Below are positions 27,288 through 39,786 of a stretch of 64,000 nt of DNA, piece by piece. The position numbers and the translations under genes are program-made. The stretch lies in contig CAJNYU010000181.1 in NCBI GenBank assembly GCA_905331475.1, forward strand, positions 310,001-374,000, written 5' to 3'. The notes beneath the pieces were generated by a model. It was not told the DNA's origin. It did not search any database and saw only the letters and a list, made by a program, of their open reading frames with translations. Position 1 is the stretch's first letter. Each line of letters opens with the position of its first letter. This DNA is from Rotaria socialis. Its lineage: Eukaryota > Rotifera > Eurotatoria > Philodinida > Philodinidae.

Positions 27288-29328
27288 ATGTTATCTCACT
27301 TTAAAAATCTTAAATATTTTTTTGGAATCATAATTGACATCATTCATGCTATTATACAAGCTGTGAGTCATTATATTTTTTCAACAACAGAAAAAAATGT
27401 TCGAAATGAAATCGTACTTATAACAGGATCTGGAAGAGGTTTAGGTAAAAAAAATAAGGATACTTTTCAGATTTTTACTTTTCAACTAATCGATTATTTG
27501 CTACATTAGGTCAGCAAATGGCGCTTCTGCTCGCTAAACGAGGTGCAATTGTTGTATTATGTGATATAGATAAAGCTGCGAATGAACAAACAGCTCAGTT
27601 GATAGAAAAAGAATTAGCATTAACAACTCATCATGACAATCGTGTATTCGCATATGAATGTGATATTGGAAACCGAGATGAAGTTTATCGTCTTGTAGAA
27701 AAAGTTCAGAATGAAGTTGGTGAAATCACGATGTTAATCAATAATGGTTTGTTGATTGCAATGCTTCTATAAATATATTTTCGTTATTGTTTTTTTTTAT
27801 TTAAAGCGGCTATTTTATCATCAAAATCCATTACAGATATGACTGAGGAAGAATTTTCAAGATGTTTAAATGTCAACCTATTCGCAGCATATTGGGTATA
27901 TCGTTTTCTTTTATTTAGACAGATAAGATATTTATAATTATCAGAAATTTTGTGTTTTGCTTAAAGATAGACTATCATTTCTTCTTTGTTATGCAATTAA
28001 TACTTTTGATCAATTTAGAAATTTGAATTTGTTCTAATTCACAGTTTTTTTTCCGCAGATCTAAGGCAAAACATTTTCTAGACATTACCAACATTCATGA
28101 TGTGCCGAATCGAGTATTATTAAGTTTGGCTCTAATCTAGATAGAGGTATTTCAAAAACTTTTCGTATAAAATTTTAATCAGTCCTTTAACAGTTGTCGT
28201 TTTCTTTTATTCACTGAGTACACAAATGAGACAGTTTTAGATCATTTACCTGGAATAGTATTCTTATTCATGATCTGTAAGCTAATTCGCTGAAAATGAT
28301 CAAAGATGTAATTAATTCATGTTTTCAATTTCAGGCATGCCAATTATTTTTCTTGCATAGTTCAAATCGTACGCATATGTTTAGTTGATAGTAATGATGA
28401 AGAACTGTATATACGTCTGTATATATATATTTATAGAAACTCTAAAATATGATGTAAATGAACTATTTGAAAAACACGAGTTTATTTTCATTATTGAGTT
28501 GAATATTACTTTTTATCGAGTGGTATAAGCGTACAAACATCACACAATACTTCTAGAAAAAAAGATAATAAAATATTTTTTTTCTAAATCAGAATACTAG
28601 TTGAACAATCAGTAATACGAAAAAACAAACATTGAAGTTCTATGCATATATTTTAGTTAATTCGTCAAATTCTTCCATCGATGAAAAAACGTAATCATGG
28701 ACATATAGTAACAATGCTTGGTACAACCGCTGTATTTGGGCTGGGAAATTTTGCTGATATATGTACATCTAAATTTGGTCTTGTTGGTCTTATGGAAAGT
28801 GTTGATCATGAATTAACTTTAGGTAAAAGAAAACTATTTTTTTAATGACACGAGAGTTTTCTATACTCAATGCAGGAGGTTTTGATGGTATATATACCAC
28901 TGCAGCTGTATCGCATTATGTCACGACAGGTTTATACCAGTTGGCGAAAACATTGTTTAATCCATTGGTGCCACCGCTTACAATTGATTATGCAGCAAAG
29001 AAAATTATTCATGGAATCTTGGTTTGTGTTTTTGTTTCTAAATTGATGATATCTATATGATATTTCTATTTAGATCAATAGAAAATTGGTTTGTGTACCA
29101 CGCTTTTATTATCTAGTACCATTGGTGAAAGGTATATTGCCGTCTCGTGCTTTTCTCATTCTTCTTAATACATTTATTAATCCAAAAATATCGGTTTATG
29201 TTAGAAGAGGATCATATGATAAATCAAGTAGAAGTAATTCGTTATCACCACCAGTTCATGGTGGTCCATTGATTGGTAATCATTATTATATTCCACGAAA
29301 ACGTAATCATGTTAGTGCATGTGAATGA
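27288..29328 (+). CDS. SDR16C/RDH10-type short-chain dehydrogenase, catalytic residues altered
   Basis: Exons 27288..27444, 27510..27746, 27807..27895, 28657..28822, 28876..29021, 29074..29328 give 349 aa. An N-terminal membrane anchor (FFGIIIDIIHAIIQAV) precedes a Rossmann fold with TGSGRGLG, the cofactor-selecting Asp in LCDID and CDIG after strand 4. The C-terminal part (VPPLTIDYAAKKIIHGI, CVPRFYYLVPLVKGILP) matches the RDH10/HSD17B11-13 layout of ER or lipid-droplet retinol/steroid dehydrogenases. Key residues differ: NNAG is NNAA, the catalytic Ser region is VTMLGTTAVFG (Thr in place of Ser) and the YxxxK motif is ICTSK, so Tyr is Ile while Lys stays. All exons are open and in phase, so this is either a pseudoenzyme or a very young non-functional copy. 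Start taken at the first Met before the anchor. Confidence 0.85.
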
Positions 29329-30055
29329 ACAATATTATTATAAATGTGACTAACCATTTAATGTGTCTATTTCTATCCACGTATAATCTTTCTTTTTGTG
29401 TGCAATATTATTATTTTTTTCTGTGATTGGCAGTTTCTCCTATTCGAAAACTGCCACTAAAACAACAAGGAGAAAAAAATGCTTCATCGATTATGTTTAA
29501 GTGAAAATTTTATTGTAAGATTTTTCTTCTTTCTAAACTTTATATGATTGATTCATACTCGTATTGAGTTATATATTATATTATCGTAGATGATAAAAAT
29601 TAATTGAAGTTAATTATGTAATCGAATGAATTTATTCGCGATTATTAAAATTATTGTTTGACCGATAGTTAACCACCCATTGTGAACAATGTCTTATAGC
29701 GATTAGTTACAAATAAACATATTAAATTTGTCATTTATGATTGATAAAACAACTCAGAATAAAATAAAGTGAAAACTATTATATTTATTTTTGAAATTCA
29801 AATAAAGAAATCAAACTTTTGAATAAATCAATATTTTTTTTGTTTTATGAAGATTATTTTGATAATCGAACAGGATCAACTTGAAAGCGGTCAAAAACAA
29901 AATTTAACTATTCATAGAAACAACAATAACAACAATCAAGTAGAGTAGAATTTATAAGTAGTTCTTACTACGCATAAGTTTGATCTTATTGAAAGATTGA
30001 ACTTTGATGATTATTAGTTCGAATGGCACATTAGTTTTTTTTGATGAATATATAC

Positions 30056-30073
30056 GAGAGAGAGAGAGAGAGA
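30056..30073. repeat. (AG)n microsatellite
   Basis: Uninterrupted AG dinucleotide run. Confidence 0.9.
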
Positions 30074-30906
30074 CAAGATAGTCAATGAAATGTATTGGTG
30101 AAATGAAATCAATGTTTCTGAAATGTTGTAGATTTAGGTTTTATCTGGGTAGAATGACAAATGGCTATTACATTAAAGTGTTTTTCTTTCTTAGAAATAC
30201 TTTTCAGTTGATCAGTAGTCATTTTGCAAGATTAATAGTATTAGTATCGTGTGCAACATATTGCGTTCAATAAATTTTTACAAAAGTTTCGTTTAGTCAT
30301 TGAAATTACTTCAATAGACACATCTGTCATGTAAACACAATTAAATCATCTTCTCTTATATGTTATAGTAAAAGATCTAGAGAGGATTCATCATTTGAAT
30401 GTTTTTAATGATTGGGTTTTGATGTTATTCTATGAAAAATTGAAATAGTTCAAATTTTTTCTTCGGCTCAAATATTTTTATTTCATTTGTAGAATTCTTA
30501 GTACTGTTATGGAAATTTGTTTTCTTTATTGTTTTTTTTCGAATGATAAATGCAAAATTAGATCAAGTAAGTTCAGCATTAACGTATCTTTTCAAATAGT
30601 TTGACTCGATTAGTAAAGAAATGGGCTAAGAATTAAATTAAATGCAAAGATAAATTTTATTTCTTAGTCTAGCTATTTTCACAAATCCGATGTCTATAAA
30701 CAGGATATACAGATGTTTGTAATCAGTACTTTGTTATTATTTTGATGCATTCGAAGATGAAGCGAATACGTAACGATAACGATCAGGTAGAAATACACAA
30801 GGTAAACTAATTGTCTCCGAAAAGATATATGAGAAAAGTGAACATTTTCTGTAGACTTCATTTAGATTTGACTAAAAGTCATTAGAAAGATTTTGCATGA
30901 TAAGGG

Positions 30907-30924
30907 TGTGGGTGTGAGTGTGGG
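30907..30924 (+). repeat. short interstitial TGTGGG-like repeat
   Basis: TGTGGG TGTGAG TGTGGG: three units with one mismatch. TGTGGG is the hexamer I recall as reported for bdelloid telomeres, but three units can arise by chance or as part of a G/T-rich run. Confidence 0.35.
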
Positions 30925-31329
30925 GAATGGTATAAAATTGGCCGAAAGAAAAAACGTCGAAATTAAAAAAAGTCGAACACTATATAGTAATTCTAAATGA
31001 ACAATAGTTCTGTTTCTATTCATTTTACGAAACTTATGGTAATATTAAAATGTATTTATTCATGACTCAATTCACATTATTCAAAGAAACTTATTTTTCA
31101 AAGATCTATAAGAAAAACTCAATATTCTCTACTAAAAACCATAATAACTAAACTATTTGCGACCATTAGCGACATCTTTCGTGATCCATCGATCCAATAC
31201 AACAGCAAATACTGAACTGACTGAAAAAAATATATGCTGATGATGGCTATTTATTATTTTTTTCTCGGCATAATTTTGTTCCATCGGTGTTTAGAACATT
31301 GAAAAATCTAGGAAGTTGAAAACAACATA

Positions 31330-33462
31330 ATGGATTACGGAGATTTAGAAGAAGATACTCTGTATGTTTCTAATAAAGTTGATCTTTGCTATTTATTTAA
31401 CTTTCTGTGTATTCTCTTCTCTCTAGTGGCATGACATTAACGTCTGGAACATGTACGTTGAAAAAAGATGCCCAAAATTTAGTTGGAATCAGTATTGGTG
31501 GAGGAGCTCCACTTTGTCCATGCTTATATATAGTTCAAATATTCGACAATACGCCTGCGTCAAAAGAGGGCTTTTTAGCTGCAGGTAATTGAAATCAATA
31601 GTTCTATTATAGAATATGTTAATTCTTTGCTGGAATAGGTGATGAAATTGTGTCCGTGAATGGAAAAACAGTGAAAGGGCGAACAAAAGTTGAAGTAGCG
31701 AAACTTATACAAGCTTCAAAAGTAAACATTTCTTTTTGCCTTCTATTGGATTTCATTTGATTTTTATAGTCTGAAGTAACAATACATTATAATAAATTAC
31801 ATGCGCAATCAAAAGAAGGGAAAACATTGGATATTGGTCAGTTCATTTTTTTTATTTAAACTAAAAATATTGATCTATAACTTATTTTTGTTCATTTATT
31901 CAGTTTTGAAAAAAATGAAACATCGTATAGTTGAAACAATGAGCTCAACAACAGCTGATGCGCTTGGTCTTAGTCGTGCTATTCTTTGCAACGGTAATAA
32001 AATAAAAATCAAAGTTCTGTTAAAAACTCGTTCATTTTCGTTTTAGATGGTCTTATTAAAAAATTAGATGAACTTGAAAGAACATCGGAATTATATCGTG
32101 GCCTAATTGAACATACACGTGCTGTTCTTAAAGCTATCTTTGAATTAGCGCATACGCATCGTAATTTTGGTGATGCATTTGCTAATATAGGCGCCCGTGA
32201 ACCTCAATTTAAGGCATCAGAAGCATTCACGAAGTTTGGTGAAGCCCATCGACAAATCGATCGACATGCAATTACATTACTTCGTACTGTTAAACCGGTA
32301 TTTATCCAAAATACATAAATTCTATTGGAAATCATTTAGTTATTCTCTTTCAGATGATTGCTGATCTGAATACTTATTTAACAAAAGCTATTCCTGACAC
32401 AAAATTAACTATTGAAAAATATGCAGATGCGAAATTTGAATATTTAGTAAGATATTGCATATTGCACAGCAAAAGAGAAACACTCCGATCATCTCACAAA
32501 TCAAAACTTGATGATACTGGAAAAAATTTCAAACACGTTCTTATTTATGCCTCGATTTTGAGATATGTTAAGATTTCCGAAAAATTAAACAGCCGAGATT
32601 TTCATCACGTTGGTAATTAGTTCACAATGCAAATATTCTCAAAGTACCGAAATTACTAAAATATCATTAAGTACAGAATGACGAAAATACTAGAAATTCT
32701 CAGCAGTGTCGAACAAATTTTAGAGCATAGATGTATAAAATTTCATATTTTGAAAGTATGAGCATTACTGCTTCCACTAACAATATGAATTTGTAAAATA
32801 AAAAAAAAGAGTTTGAATAGTTCCTTTCTGAGAAAAACAATACTATCAAAGAATTCTATTATATCTTTAGTCTTATTGTTTGAAAGTTAAAGAAATGGAC
32901 GATGAAGAATGTAGTTATGCAGCACTTCAAGAACCATTATATCGTGTTGAAACAGGCAATTATGAATATCGGTATTTATTTGACATAATACTTTCTTATT
33001 AAAGATCAATATCTGTACTTTTGTCTAGATTAATTCTTCGGTGTCGTCAATTAGCACGTGAACGTTTTGCTAAAATGCGTGCAGATGTACTTGTGAAATT
33101 AGAACTGCTTGATCAAAAGCATGGTTTGTCTCGATTAAAAGTGTTTTCTTTTCTTTTTTTATTTCTTGTTTTTTTGTTCAACAGTACAAGATATAGTTTT
33201 TCAATTACATCGTTTTATTACTGCGTTGGATAAATATCACAAGGATTGTAATGATGTTATGAAAGAAGCTGATATATTTCCTATTGAAGTCGATCTCACA
33301 ATACCAACACTTCGTACAATAGGAAATAATGATGCTGATGAAATTGATAATGAGAATGGTGAAGCCAACGGTGATGATCTATTTCATGATGATCAACAAG
33401 AAAGTATTTCTAATCCACAAAAAAGTGTAGAAGATGTGGATCTATTAAATATTGGTCACTAA
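31330..33462 (+). CDS. PICK1: PICK1, PDZ-BAR protein interacting with C kinase
   Basis: Ten exons: 31330..31361, 31427..31584, 31639..31721, 31770..31836, 31904..31993, 32047..32297, 32354..32446, 32871..32971, 33029..33123, 33185..33462, total 415 aa, the size of the mammalian protein. The PDZ domain starts LKKDAQNLVGISIGGG and holds the Lys-Asp pair of the ligand groove, the CPC motif (LCPCLYIVQIFDNTPAS) and GDEIVSVNG. The linker (KMKHRIVETMSSTTADALGLSRAILCN) leads into the BAR/arfaptin-homology domain (SELYRGLIEHTRAVLKAIFELAHTHRNFGDAF.., LNTYLTKAIPDTKLTI, YCLKVKEMDDEE, VQDIVFQLHRF). PICK1 senses membrane curvature and PDZ-binds receptor and transporter C-termini in vesicle trafficking. The tail after DIFPIEVDL is acidic as in other animals. 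Intron 7 (424 nt) is the only long one. Confidence 0.97.
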
Positions 33463-33824
33463 TTAATATGACAGTGCAATCTCATGGTCGTTAGTTTTCT
33501 TTTGTTTCTATTCCATGTTTATGATATATATATATATTTCATAACAAAAATAATCGGTATTATTTTTATCATGTTTTAATGTATTGTTCTTTTTAATCGA
33601 TTATTTCGTTTCTTCTTTGTTGTGTTGTTCAATATACACTATATGACTTAAAAATGGGACGAATATTTACCGCTTGAATATGAATAAAACATTTGTACAA
33701 ATCATTTCGAACTCGTACAGAATATGCTTAGTAAATAATTGTATTAGTATTCTATCTAGTATTTACTAGTTCTGAGGTTTAATCTACGTAAAAATATACC
33801 GTTTCTTTTTTTAATGATATTCAT
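33463..33824. other. 3' flank of PICK1
   Basis: Non-coding. Contains a short TA run near 33526 and an AATAAA-containing stretch (about 33681) that could serve in polyadenylation. Confidence 0.45.
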
Positions 33825-34633
33825 CAGGGTGGCCAGATCAAAAATTGAAAAATCAGAGAATATTTTTTCAAAATCAGAAAATAATCAGAAAACATCTCTG
33901 AAAAGTCAGAAATTGATCAGAAAGTCACAGTCTTTGACAAATTCGTACATCTTCCGCTAAAATACTGACATCCAAAGTTCTGCTGCGCTTCTGTTCATTG
34001 ATTGGAAACTTTATTTTCAAAGATATTTCAATAAAACGAAAGACAATATAATGAATATATCGCTTAGCTAAGACGAAGACATCAATAAAAGATACTTATT
34101 GTTGAGCTTAGTTTTAAATTTAAAACTCGTTCACAAAAACGAGCAAAACTAAATCAAATACATTCTGCGTAGATTAAGAAGTCCAACGAGAAAAAAAACG
34201 TTAAACCCCATCATCTCGGTATTTTTTTTCGTATTTCGTATCTTTTGGAATTTTCTCTAGGAAATTTGTTTAAGATAATATATGCTAATAAAACCTTCTC
34301 AAGAATAACTACCATTCAATTTTATTTTAAGTTAAGTATTATCTGGTTTTATATTCTCGGATTACGATAATCGGACTATAAATGCTTTACATGACCGAAA
34401 ATCAATTCGACGCCAGAATTCGAACGAGGAATATAAAGATGATTAATAGAGAAAATTGATGAAACAGTATTGATTTATTGTAGTAATGGGTTATAATCGT
34501 ACCTAATTTCAGTGACAAAGCAGCGATCTCAATATGTTCGAAATTCAGAAAAAATCAGAAGATCAGAAAAAAATCAGAAACATGTTCAAAATTCAGAAAT
34601 TTTCCCTATTTTTCAGAAGATCTGGCCACCCTG
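33825..34633. mobile_element. 809-bp non-autonomous DNA transposon with 15-bp terminal inverted repeats
   Basis: The ends are perfect inverted copies of CAGGGTGGCCAGATC (33825-33839 and 34619-34633). Just inside each end lies a cluster of about six TCAGAAA motifs (33846-33930 and about 34540-34615), in the same orientation at both ends. There is no transposase frame, so it is a deletion derivative or MITE. The CAGGG start is hAT-like, but the flanking 8-mers ATATTCAT and ATATATGC agree at only four positions, so the superfamily is not proven. Confidence 0.85.
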
Positions 34634-36022
34634 ATATATGCATTGAATAATAATTATAAGATGCTATACATATATAGATTTTAAAAGTTTCTTAGAAATT
34701 ACATTTAAAAATCTATCTTTGGTCGATGAATGATGAATATTTAATTTAAGAAGAATATGAGATGAAAGGAATAAGTCTATCAATAATCATACTACAATTT
34801 TAATACAACAATAAATCAGGCATTTTTACGCTGCTTTAGTAACTGACTAGCTTATCTTTTAGTATTTATCGAATTATAAAATATTAGATTAGATTATAAT
34901 GGATATTTCTTTAATTCGCGATTTGTGTCAATAATCGTCCATTGTAAAAGTTGTTCCAAATCAAGACTGCTAACTTGTTCATAGAATCTAATTTTTTATT
35001 CATTCTCCTCGAAAAACACTTCTATATGGTTGTATTCATTAATCTATCATTATGCCAGAATACTAATACTTGTTATGAAAGTAAATGACATAATAGTAGT
35101 TCAATTTAGATACTCTTCTAGTGTTCAAGTACGAAATACTATGTATATCAAGGGTTTCGAAACTTAAAATTTTTAGGATGAGATTATAGGTACTTCGAAC
35201 TACTAGCGACATTCAAGAGACAGTTAATCTTGCAAAGGATAAGTAATAGAAGTTATTCAATAACCATTTTTAAAATGATTTTCTCATTAAGAATTTCATA
35301 AGATGTTGAATATTATCGTTAAATCGAGTAGTTTCAGTATTGGAGAATAAAACAGCAAATCAAATACATCAATTATAAGACAACAGCTGATTGTTCATTT
35401 TTGGATTTTACTAATTTTTTTCTTTTGAACTTAGCATGAAAATGTATGTTCTTAGAAAAAAAAATACAACGAACATACTTTTGCAGATACGGAGCATGAT
35501 AACATCTACTTTTATCCCCTATATACCTTTCCATTAAAGTTATTCAACGTTTAAGGTATTGTTACCATTTACAAAAGCTGTACATTTGATTTTAGTCATT
35601 TAGATATCACCTTTTTGTTCATATTCATACATGATTAATTGTTTCAAAAACGAATTCCTGTACATTCGAAAATAGTTCTGAACCTTGTTCTATCAAAATA
35701 ATTTTGAGCTTTTCTTGAAGAAATTTATCATATTGCATTTGACAGATCAGAGCTTTTATATTTGTCAGATATGAAAAAATATTGTTTCATATGTAGAAAT
35801 AAACGTCGAATGTTAAAGCTACATTGCTGATTCAATTGGGTTTTAATGTAAAGTAATAATTCATTTTAAATACTTTACTACTGACACGTATCGACAGTAT
35901 ATGGAACATAACATATCAGTAGTGAGTTGGCTACTACAATTGAAAAATAAATTAGTGTAGCAACGGTATTATATTACATAATTATTTCAAATAAAAAAAT
36001 TGAATCTACAAAACAAACCTTA
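34634..36022. other. intergenic DNA between two mobile elements
   Basis: AT-rich non-coding sequence. I see no gene, tandem repeat or strong palindrome. Confidence 0.5.
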
Positions 36023-36024
36023 TT

Positions 36025-36395
36025 TCCAGGAGAATCATTCCGACAGTAGGATCCTGTCGGATTCTGACAAGGATCAGCCAGTGAATTTACGGAATACCAT
36101 ATGTGTTTCAACAAAACCGACGAAATCTTATGGGATTCCTGGACACGGATCTACAGTCGGATCCTTGGTATTAAATCCAATCGGATCTGATGTTGGATTT
36201 TAACGGAATCCAACTCTAACGAATCACCCTTGCACTCTGATGACTCAAAATTCTTATTTGATCGTGAATAAGAAAATGATTTTTTTTCCGTCGTAACCAA
36301 CAATAGGTCCGTGTCCAGGAATCCTATCGAATTCTGTCTGGAAGTCGATTCCCATAGGATTCGATAAGATCCGTTGTCGGATTCATTCACCTGGG
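36025..36395 (+). mobile_element. MITE copy A (about 372-bp family)
   Basis: Begins TCCAGGAGAATCATTCC and ends GGATTCATTCACCTGGG; the ends are imperfect inverted repeats of about 21 bp. The flanks TT (36023-36024) and TT (36396-36397) fit a 2-bp target duplication. The interior is rich in GGATTC/GAATCC and contains a second inverted pair around TTCCTGGACACGG and GTCCGTGTCCAGGAATCC, so much of the element can fold back. No transposase. Copies B and C lie at 56634 and 57941. It sits 167 bp upstream of the NUP35 start codon. Confidence 0.88.
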
Positions 36396-36562
36396 TTGCT
36401 TTATATGTAAAGCATGATTTCAAACGACCATCATCTGTACAAATTTAAATTAAAAAAAATTGGGCTGCCTATTAAGTTTTGTCTATTTTAAAAATTATCG
36501 AGCATGTCATTTTTCAAAACTAGAATATCAACAGTAATTTTAAAAAAAGACTTTGTTTTCAG

Positions 36563-37783
36563 ATGCATTCATCAACATTTTTTCGTGATACTTTGAAGGT
36601 ATATAACTCATTATGATATGTCTTTCCTAGAGAAAATGATAAACATTGATTTTAGACTTCACCATTTGTTTCATTGATGAGCAAGCGTACGTTTGATGAA
36701 CCGTAAGTTATTTTTCTTTATGAAAAGTTAGAAAATAATATAAAGAGTATTTTATTCAATAGAAAATCGCCACCAAGTCCTTTATCACCTGGACAACAAA
36801 AACGTGTTCGTTTTCTTGTTGATAATAATAATGACCTATCTAGTATGTTCTTCTTTAGAAATCTTAAATAAATAATAATTACTTCGTGTTTCATAGTTGA
36901 TGAACATCAATCATCGATCTTATTTCGACCAGGTGGTGTTGGAGGACGCGGCGGTAATATGAGTGGATTTGACGAAATGGAAAATAATCGTCGAATAACC
37001 TCGAATATACTCTTTGGTAATACAAGTTCTTCTTATGACTTTGGATTGATGACGCAAACTGGTGGTATTGACCAGCCTATAGACAATGTTAGTGTTTCAA
37101 ATGATAATTTTACTTTCATTCAAGCCACTCAACGAACTAAGTAAGAATATTATGAATTTGTTCTCTTGCCTAAGAAGTAACCTATGAGAAAGAATTCTTT
37201 TTTCTTTCTGCTATTTGAAGTAATTGGTTTTATTTTTTTTGCCATATCTATAGCCTTGCAAATGAAAGTGGAAATGATGGCACCTGGCTGACAGTGTTTG
37301 GATATCGTACAAATGCAGATGCTCGAAAATTGATCGATGAATTCAGTCGCTTTGGAGTGATAGAAAAATATATGGTATGAACAGTTATTTTCTCTGTTTA
37401 TTTATTATTTTCCTACTCAGATCGTCGATGAATCAAATATATTTCATGCTAAATTTGCAACACGTCTTCAAGCCCAACGTGTTCTAACAAAACATGGTCA
37501 TATCTTTGGTCAAATAATGATTGGTGTACGATATTGCAGTGATAAAGTGAATTCATCGTTTTCATTGTTTTTTATTATGTAATATATCATCTTATTTAGG
37601 ATATTATTGGACTTAAGCCACAAAGCAATGTTAATGTTTATCTTGAAAATCCTTTTCTCATAAGACACCGACATCGTTTAGATATTTTACCAGTATGAAT
37701 GAATCAAAATTTTCATTTTACAACATCATTTTGATTTCTATCTGTTTTTCTTTTAGTCGGTACCACTAACAGTTCACAATTGA
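36563..37783 (+). CDS. NUP35: nucleoporin NUP35/NUP53 with RRM_Nup35 domain
   Basis: Exons 36563..36598, 36656..36702, 36763..36842, 36897..37140, 37254..37374, 37421..37546, 37600..37692, 37757..37783 give 257 aa. The N-terminal half is low-complexity with LSPGQQKRVRFL and a Gly-rich ILFRPGGVGGRGGN segment. The diagnostic part is the Nup35-type RRM: GTWLTVFGYRTNADARKLIDEFSRFG, FHAKFATRLQAQRVLTKHG, FGQIMIGVRYCSDK. In other animals this domain dimerises and NUP35 links the inner ring of the nuclear pore to the membrane. The protein is shorter than vertebrate NUP35 (about 326 aa) and ends VPLTVHN shortly after the RRM. A possible poly(A) signal AATAAA lies at 37821-37826. The start follows a splice acceptor, so a 5' UTR intron is likely, and MITE copy A lies just upstream. 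Confidence 0.9.
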
Positions 37784-37820
37784 TTTCATTACTTCTTTGT
37801 ATATATCATTGTCAATTATC

Positions 37821-37826
37821 AATAAA
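37821..37826 (+). promoter_or_regulatory. candidate polyadenylation signal of NUP35
   Basis: AATAAA 38 nt after the stop codon. Position fits, but the hexamer is common in this AT-rich DNA. Confidence 0.4.
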
Positions 37827-38661
37827 ATTTGTATCAATGCTCATCTTTATTATTTTTCTGTTGTGTTTGTCAATGATTCATTTTCTCAAAAGTTATACAT
37901 TCTATTTTCTTATGTGTTTGTTTATCCTTTTTTCTTATTTCATTCTTACTTGAAATGACATCATCAATAAAATAAATCATATGAATACAAAATATCCGTA
38001 TATCTTTTTGCGTTGAACGAACGAATCTTATTACTAATATTTGCTCAAACGTATTAATTGTACGACTTTTGCCATGTGCATCTTCTAATATCCATAATAT
38101 ATCATCATTAAGGTGTGATAACAACTTAAAAAATGCTTATTGCCTTCTCATAACACTTGATGCCTCAACCGGAACCGGTTGTCTTATGTTGGCAATCATT
38201 GAGTTATTTCATTTGTTTACTATTCTATAATATGAATGCTACCATTATGGAAATGATATCAAATTCAAAACGATGCTTGATATAATATATTGACATATAT
38301 AAATCCCTAACAAGCTATTCCTTTGACATATGTAGTATGTAACTATATCAATCTTCAATACTTTAAATACTATTGAAAGATAAAACTTACTCAAATAGAG
38401 CTGCATTCGTTTTAAAGTTTTTAACGATTCGAATATATTTTCTATCGAGACAATTATAATTAACATTTATATCCGAATTCACTTCATTGTCAATGCAACT
38501 CGATGGATCATACTGTTTCAAATATAAATACCAAAAAGCTTTTTAAAGTTCTATTTCAATTTATTATCATCATACATTTTAATGGATTATGATAGAAATT
38601 TTTTTAATCCATTAATTAAAAAAAGTGTACACTCTATGTTATTGGCCGAGTTTGCGTCGAC
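37827..38661. other. intergenic spacer, NUP35 to cathepsin array
   Basis: No gene supported. The last 120 bp (about 38540-38660) are a diverged homologue of 41565-41695, the 3' flank of the next cathepsin copy. Confidence 0.5.
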
Positions 38662-38834
38662 TTAAACAAGTGGATAACTGGCCATTGTGGCAATACCGCA
38701 TTGATTTTTCTTGTTACGGCTCATCCAGATGTAACCTTTTTGACCCCATGATGTACCCCATGAATTCTTGACGATATAGTAGTCTTTTGATCCATCTGTG
38801 TCGTAACCAACAGCCAAGACACCGTGATCGAGTT
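38662..38834 (-). pseudogene. cathepsin L copy 1, C-terminal fragment truncated at a scaffold N
   Basis: Encodes the last 57 residues of a cathepsin [12 protein letters not shown] (active-site His) through YIVKNSWG (active-site Asn) to MASYPLV and stop. It is cut by the N at 38835, after which the sequence jumps to the first codons of a cathepsin gene (38836-38867, MKAVIALCVLF). The fusion is therefore a join artefact or a collapsed tandem repeat, not a real short gene. Two bases in the first 64 shared bp distinguish it from copy 2 but match copy 3. Confidence 0.8.
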
Positions 38835-38835
38835 N
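38835..38835. other. scaffold N (assembly join)
   Basis: A single ambiguous base interrupts a coding exon and joins the end of a cathepsin gene to the start of one. The 64 bp before it (38771-38834) equal the 64 bp after the second N (43875-43938). Confidence 0.9.
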
Positions 38836-39786
38836 AAGAGGACACAAAGAGCAATGACTGCTTTCATTGTTGCTGATACTGATATTGTTGTTAGTCGACG
38901 AGATGTATTTTAATAGAAATGAAGAAACTACATTAGTTTATATAGGTGTTAAACGTTTCGCATGGTCATGATAATTTAGTATGATAAGGTTTTAAATTTG
39001 CCATATCATTTGAGAAAAAAGAAAGAAATAGCATTACACGATATGATGATATTCAATTTTATTTTGTCTTATTGACGATGCATTTATCAAGAGAAATTTC
39101 GAATCATGATGTGCTTCAAAACAGATGACAGGCTTCAATTAAGTTTCAGAGATACTGGGTCATTAATTTAAAGGCTTTTTTAGGGATTAAATGGTACATA
39201 GTGCATTATTAGTGCATACATGAGATAAATGTTACGGCATTAAATAAATTATAGAAGAGAATTATATTGCTTTAATTTTAATTGTACCAATAAAAACAGA
39301 GTTTTATGAATATATACAAGTTCGTATGGTTTTAATTATGTTGTGTAATGCAATATGCAGGATAGAAAGCAAATGTAAATGTCCATAGTATTCTGAATTA
39401 ATAATTATATACTCATTTAGTCAGATAAAACTAGGCATGAATCCTTTTGAATGCGAAAGATCATCGAATACGTTTGATTGAGTGAAAGATGAGTTTAAGA
39501 AGAAAAGAGGTTTGCTTCGTAATCTTGTAACTGTCCATTTTTTACTCGTAGTATTTTAAGAATTGAACGTGAAATAAAACTATTACTGATTACAACTTTA
39601 GATATTCAGTTATTGATCCATAGAAGTTAAAATATTCAATTATCGACTATTCAACAGTTGCATTTCTCTCAAAAGAATATAGAGATCTCTTCTTGGACTT
39701 CATAATATGCTTAACTATCTAATTATTCTGTCGTCTGTGATTCATATGCTAGTAAAAATTCTTTGGTTTTGTACCTAATAATCTGT
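38836..39786. repeat. 951-bp direct repeat, copy 1 (cathepsin 5' end and promoter)
   Basis: Matches 42923-43873 base for base as far as I can read: the first 11 cathepsin codons (minus strand, 38836-38867) and about 920 bp of upstream DNA. Its two copies are the two ends of the stretch between the N characters, offset by 4,087 bp. Confidence 0.88.

Larger units (their letters stand above)
29329..31329. other. 2-kb intergenic region
   Basis: No gene seen. It contains an (AG)n run at 30056-30073 and three near-perfect TGTGGG units at 30907-30924. A 62-codon frame at 30085 has no supporting features. Confidence 0.5.

Noticed and set aside
36000..36423. Frames of 67 and 90 codons within MITE copy A
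   Set aside because: They follow the GGATTC repeat structure and recur only because the element recurs.
38662..38847. Short cathepsin-like frame beginning MCPLX
   Set aside because: It runs through the N at 38835 and joins the tail of one gene to the head of another, so the first residues are artificial.
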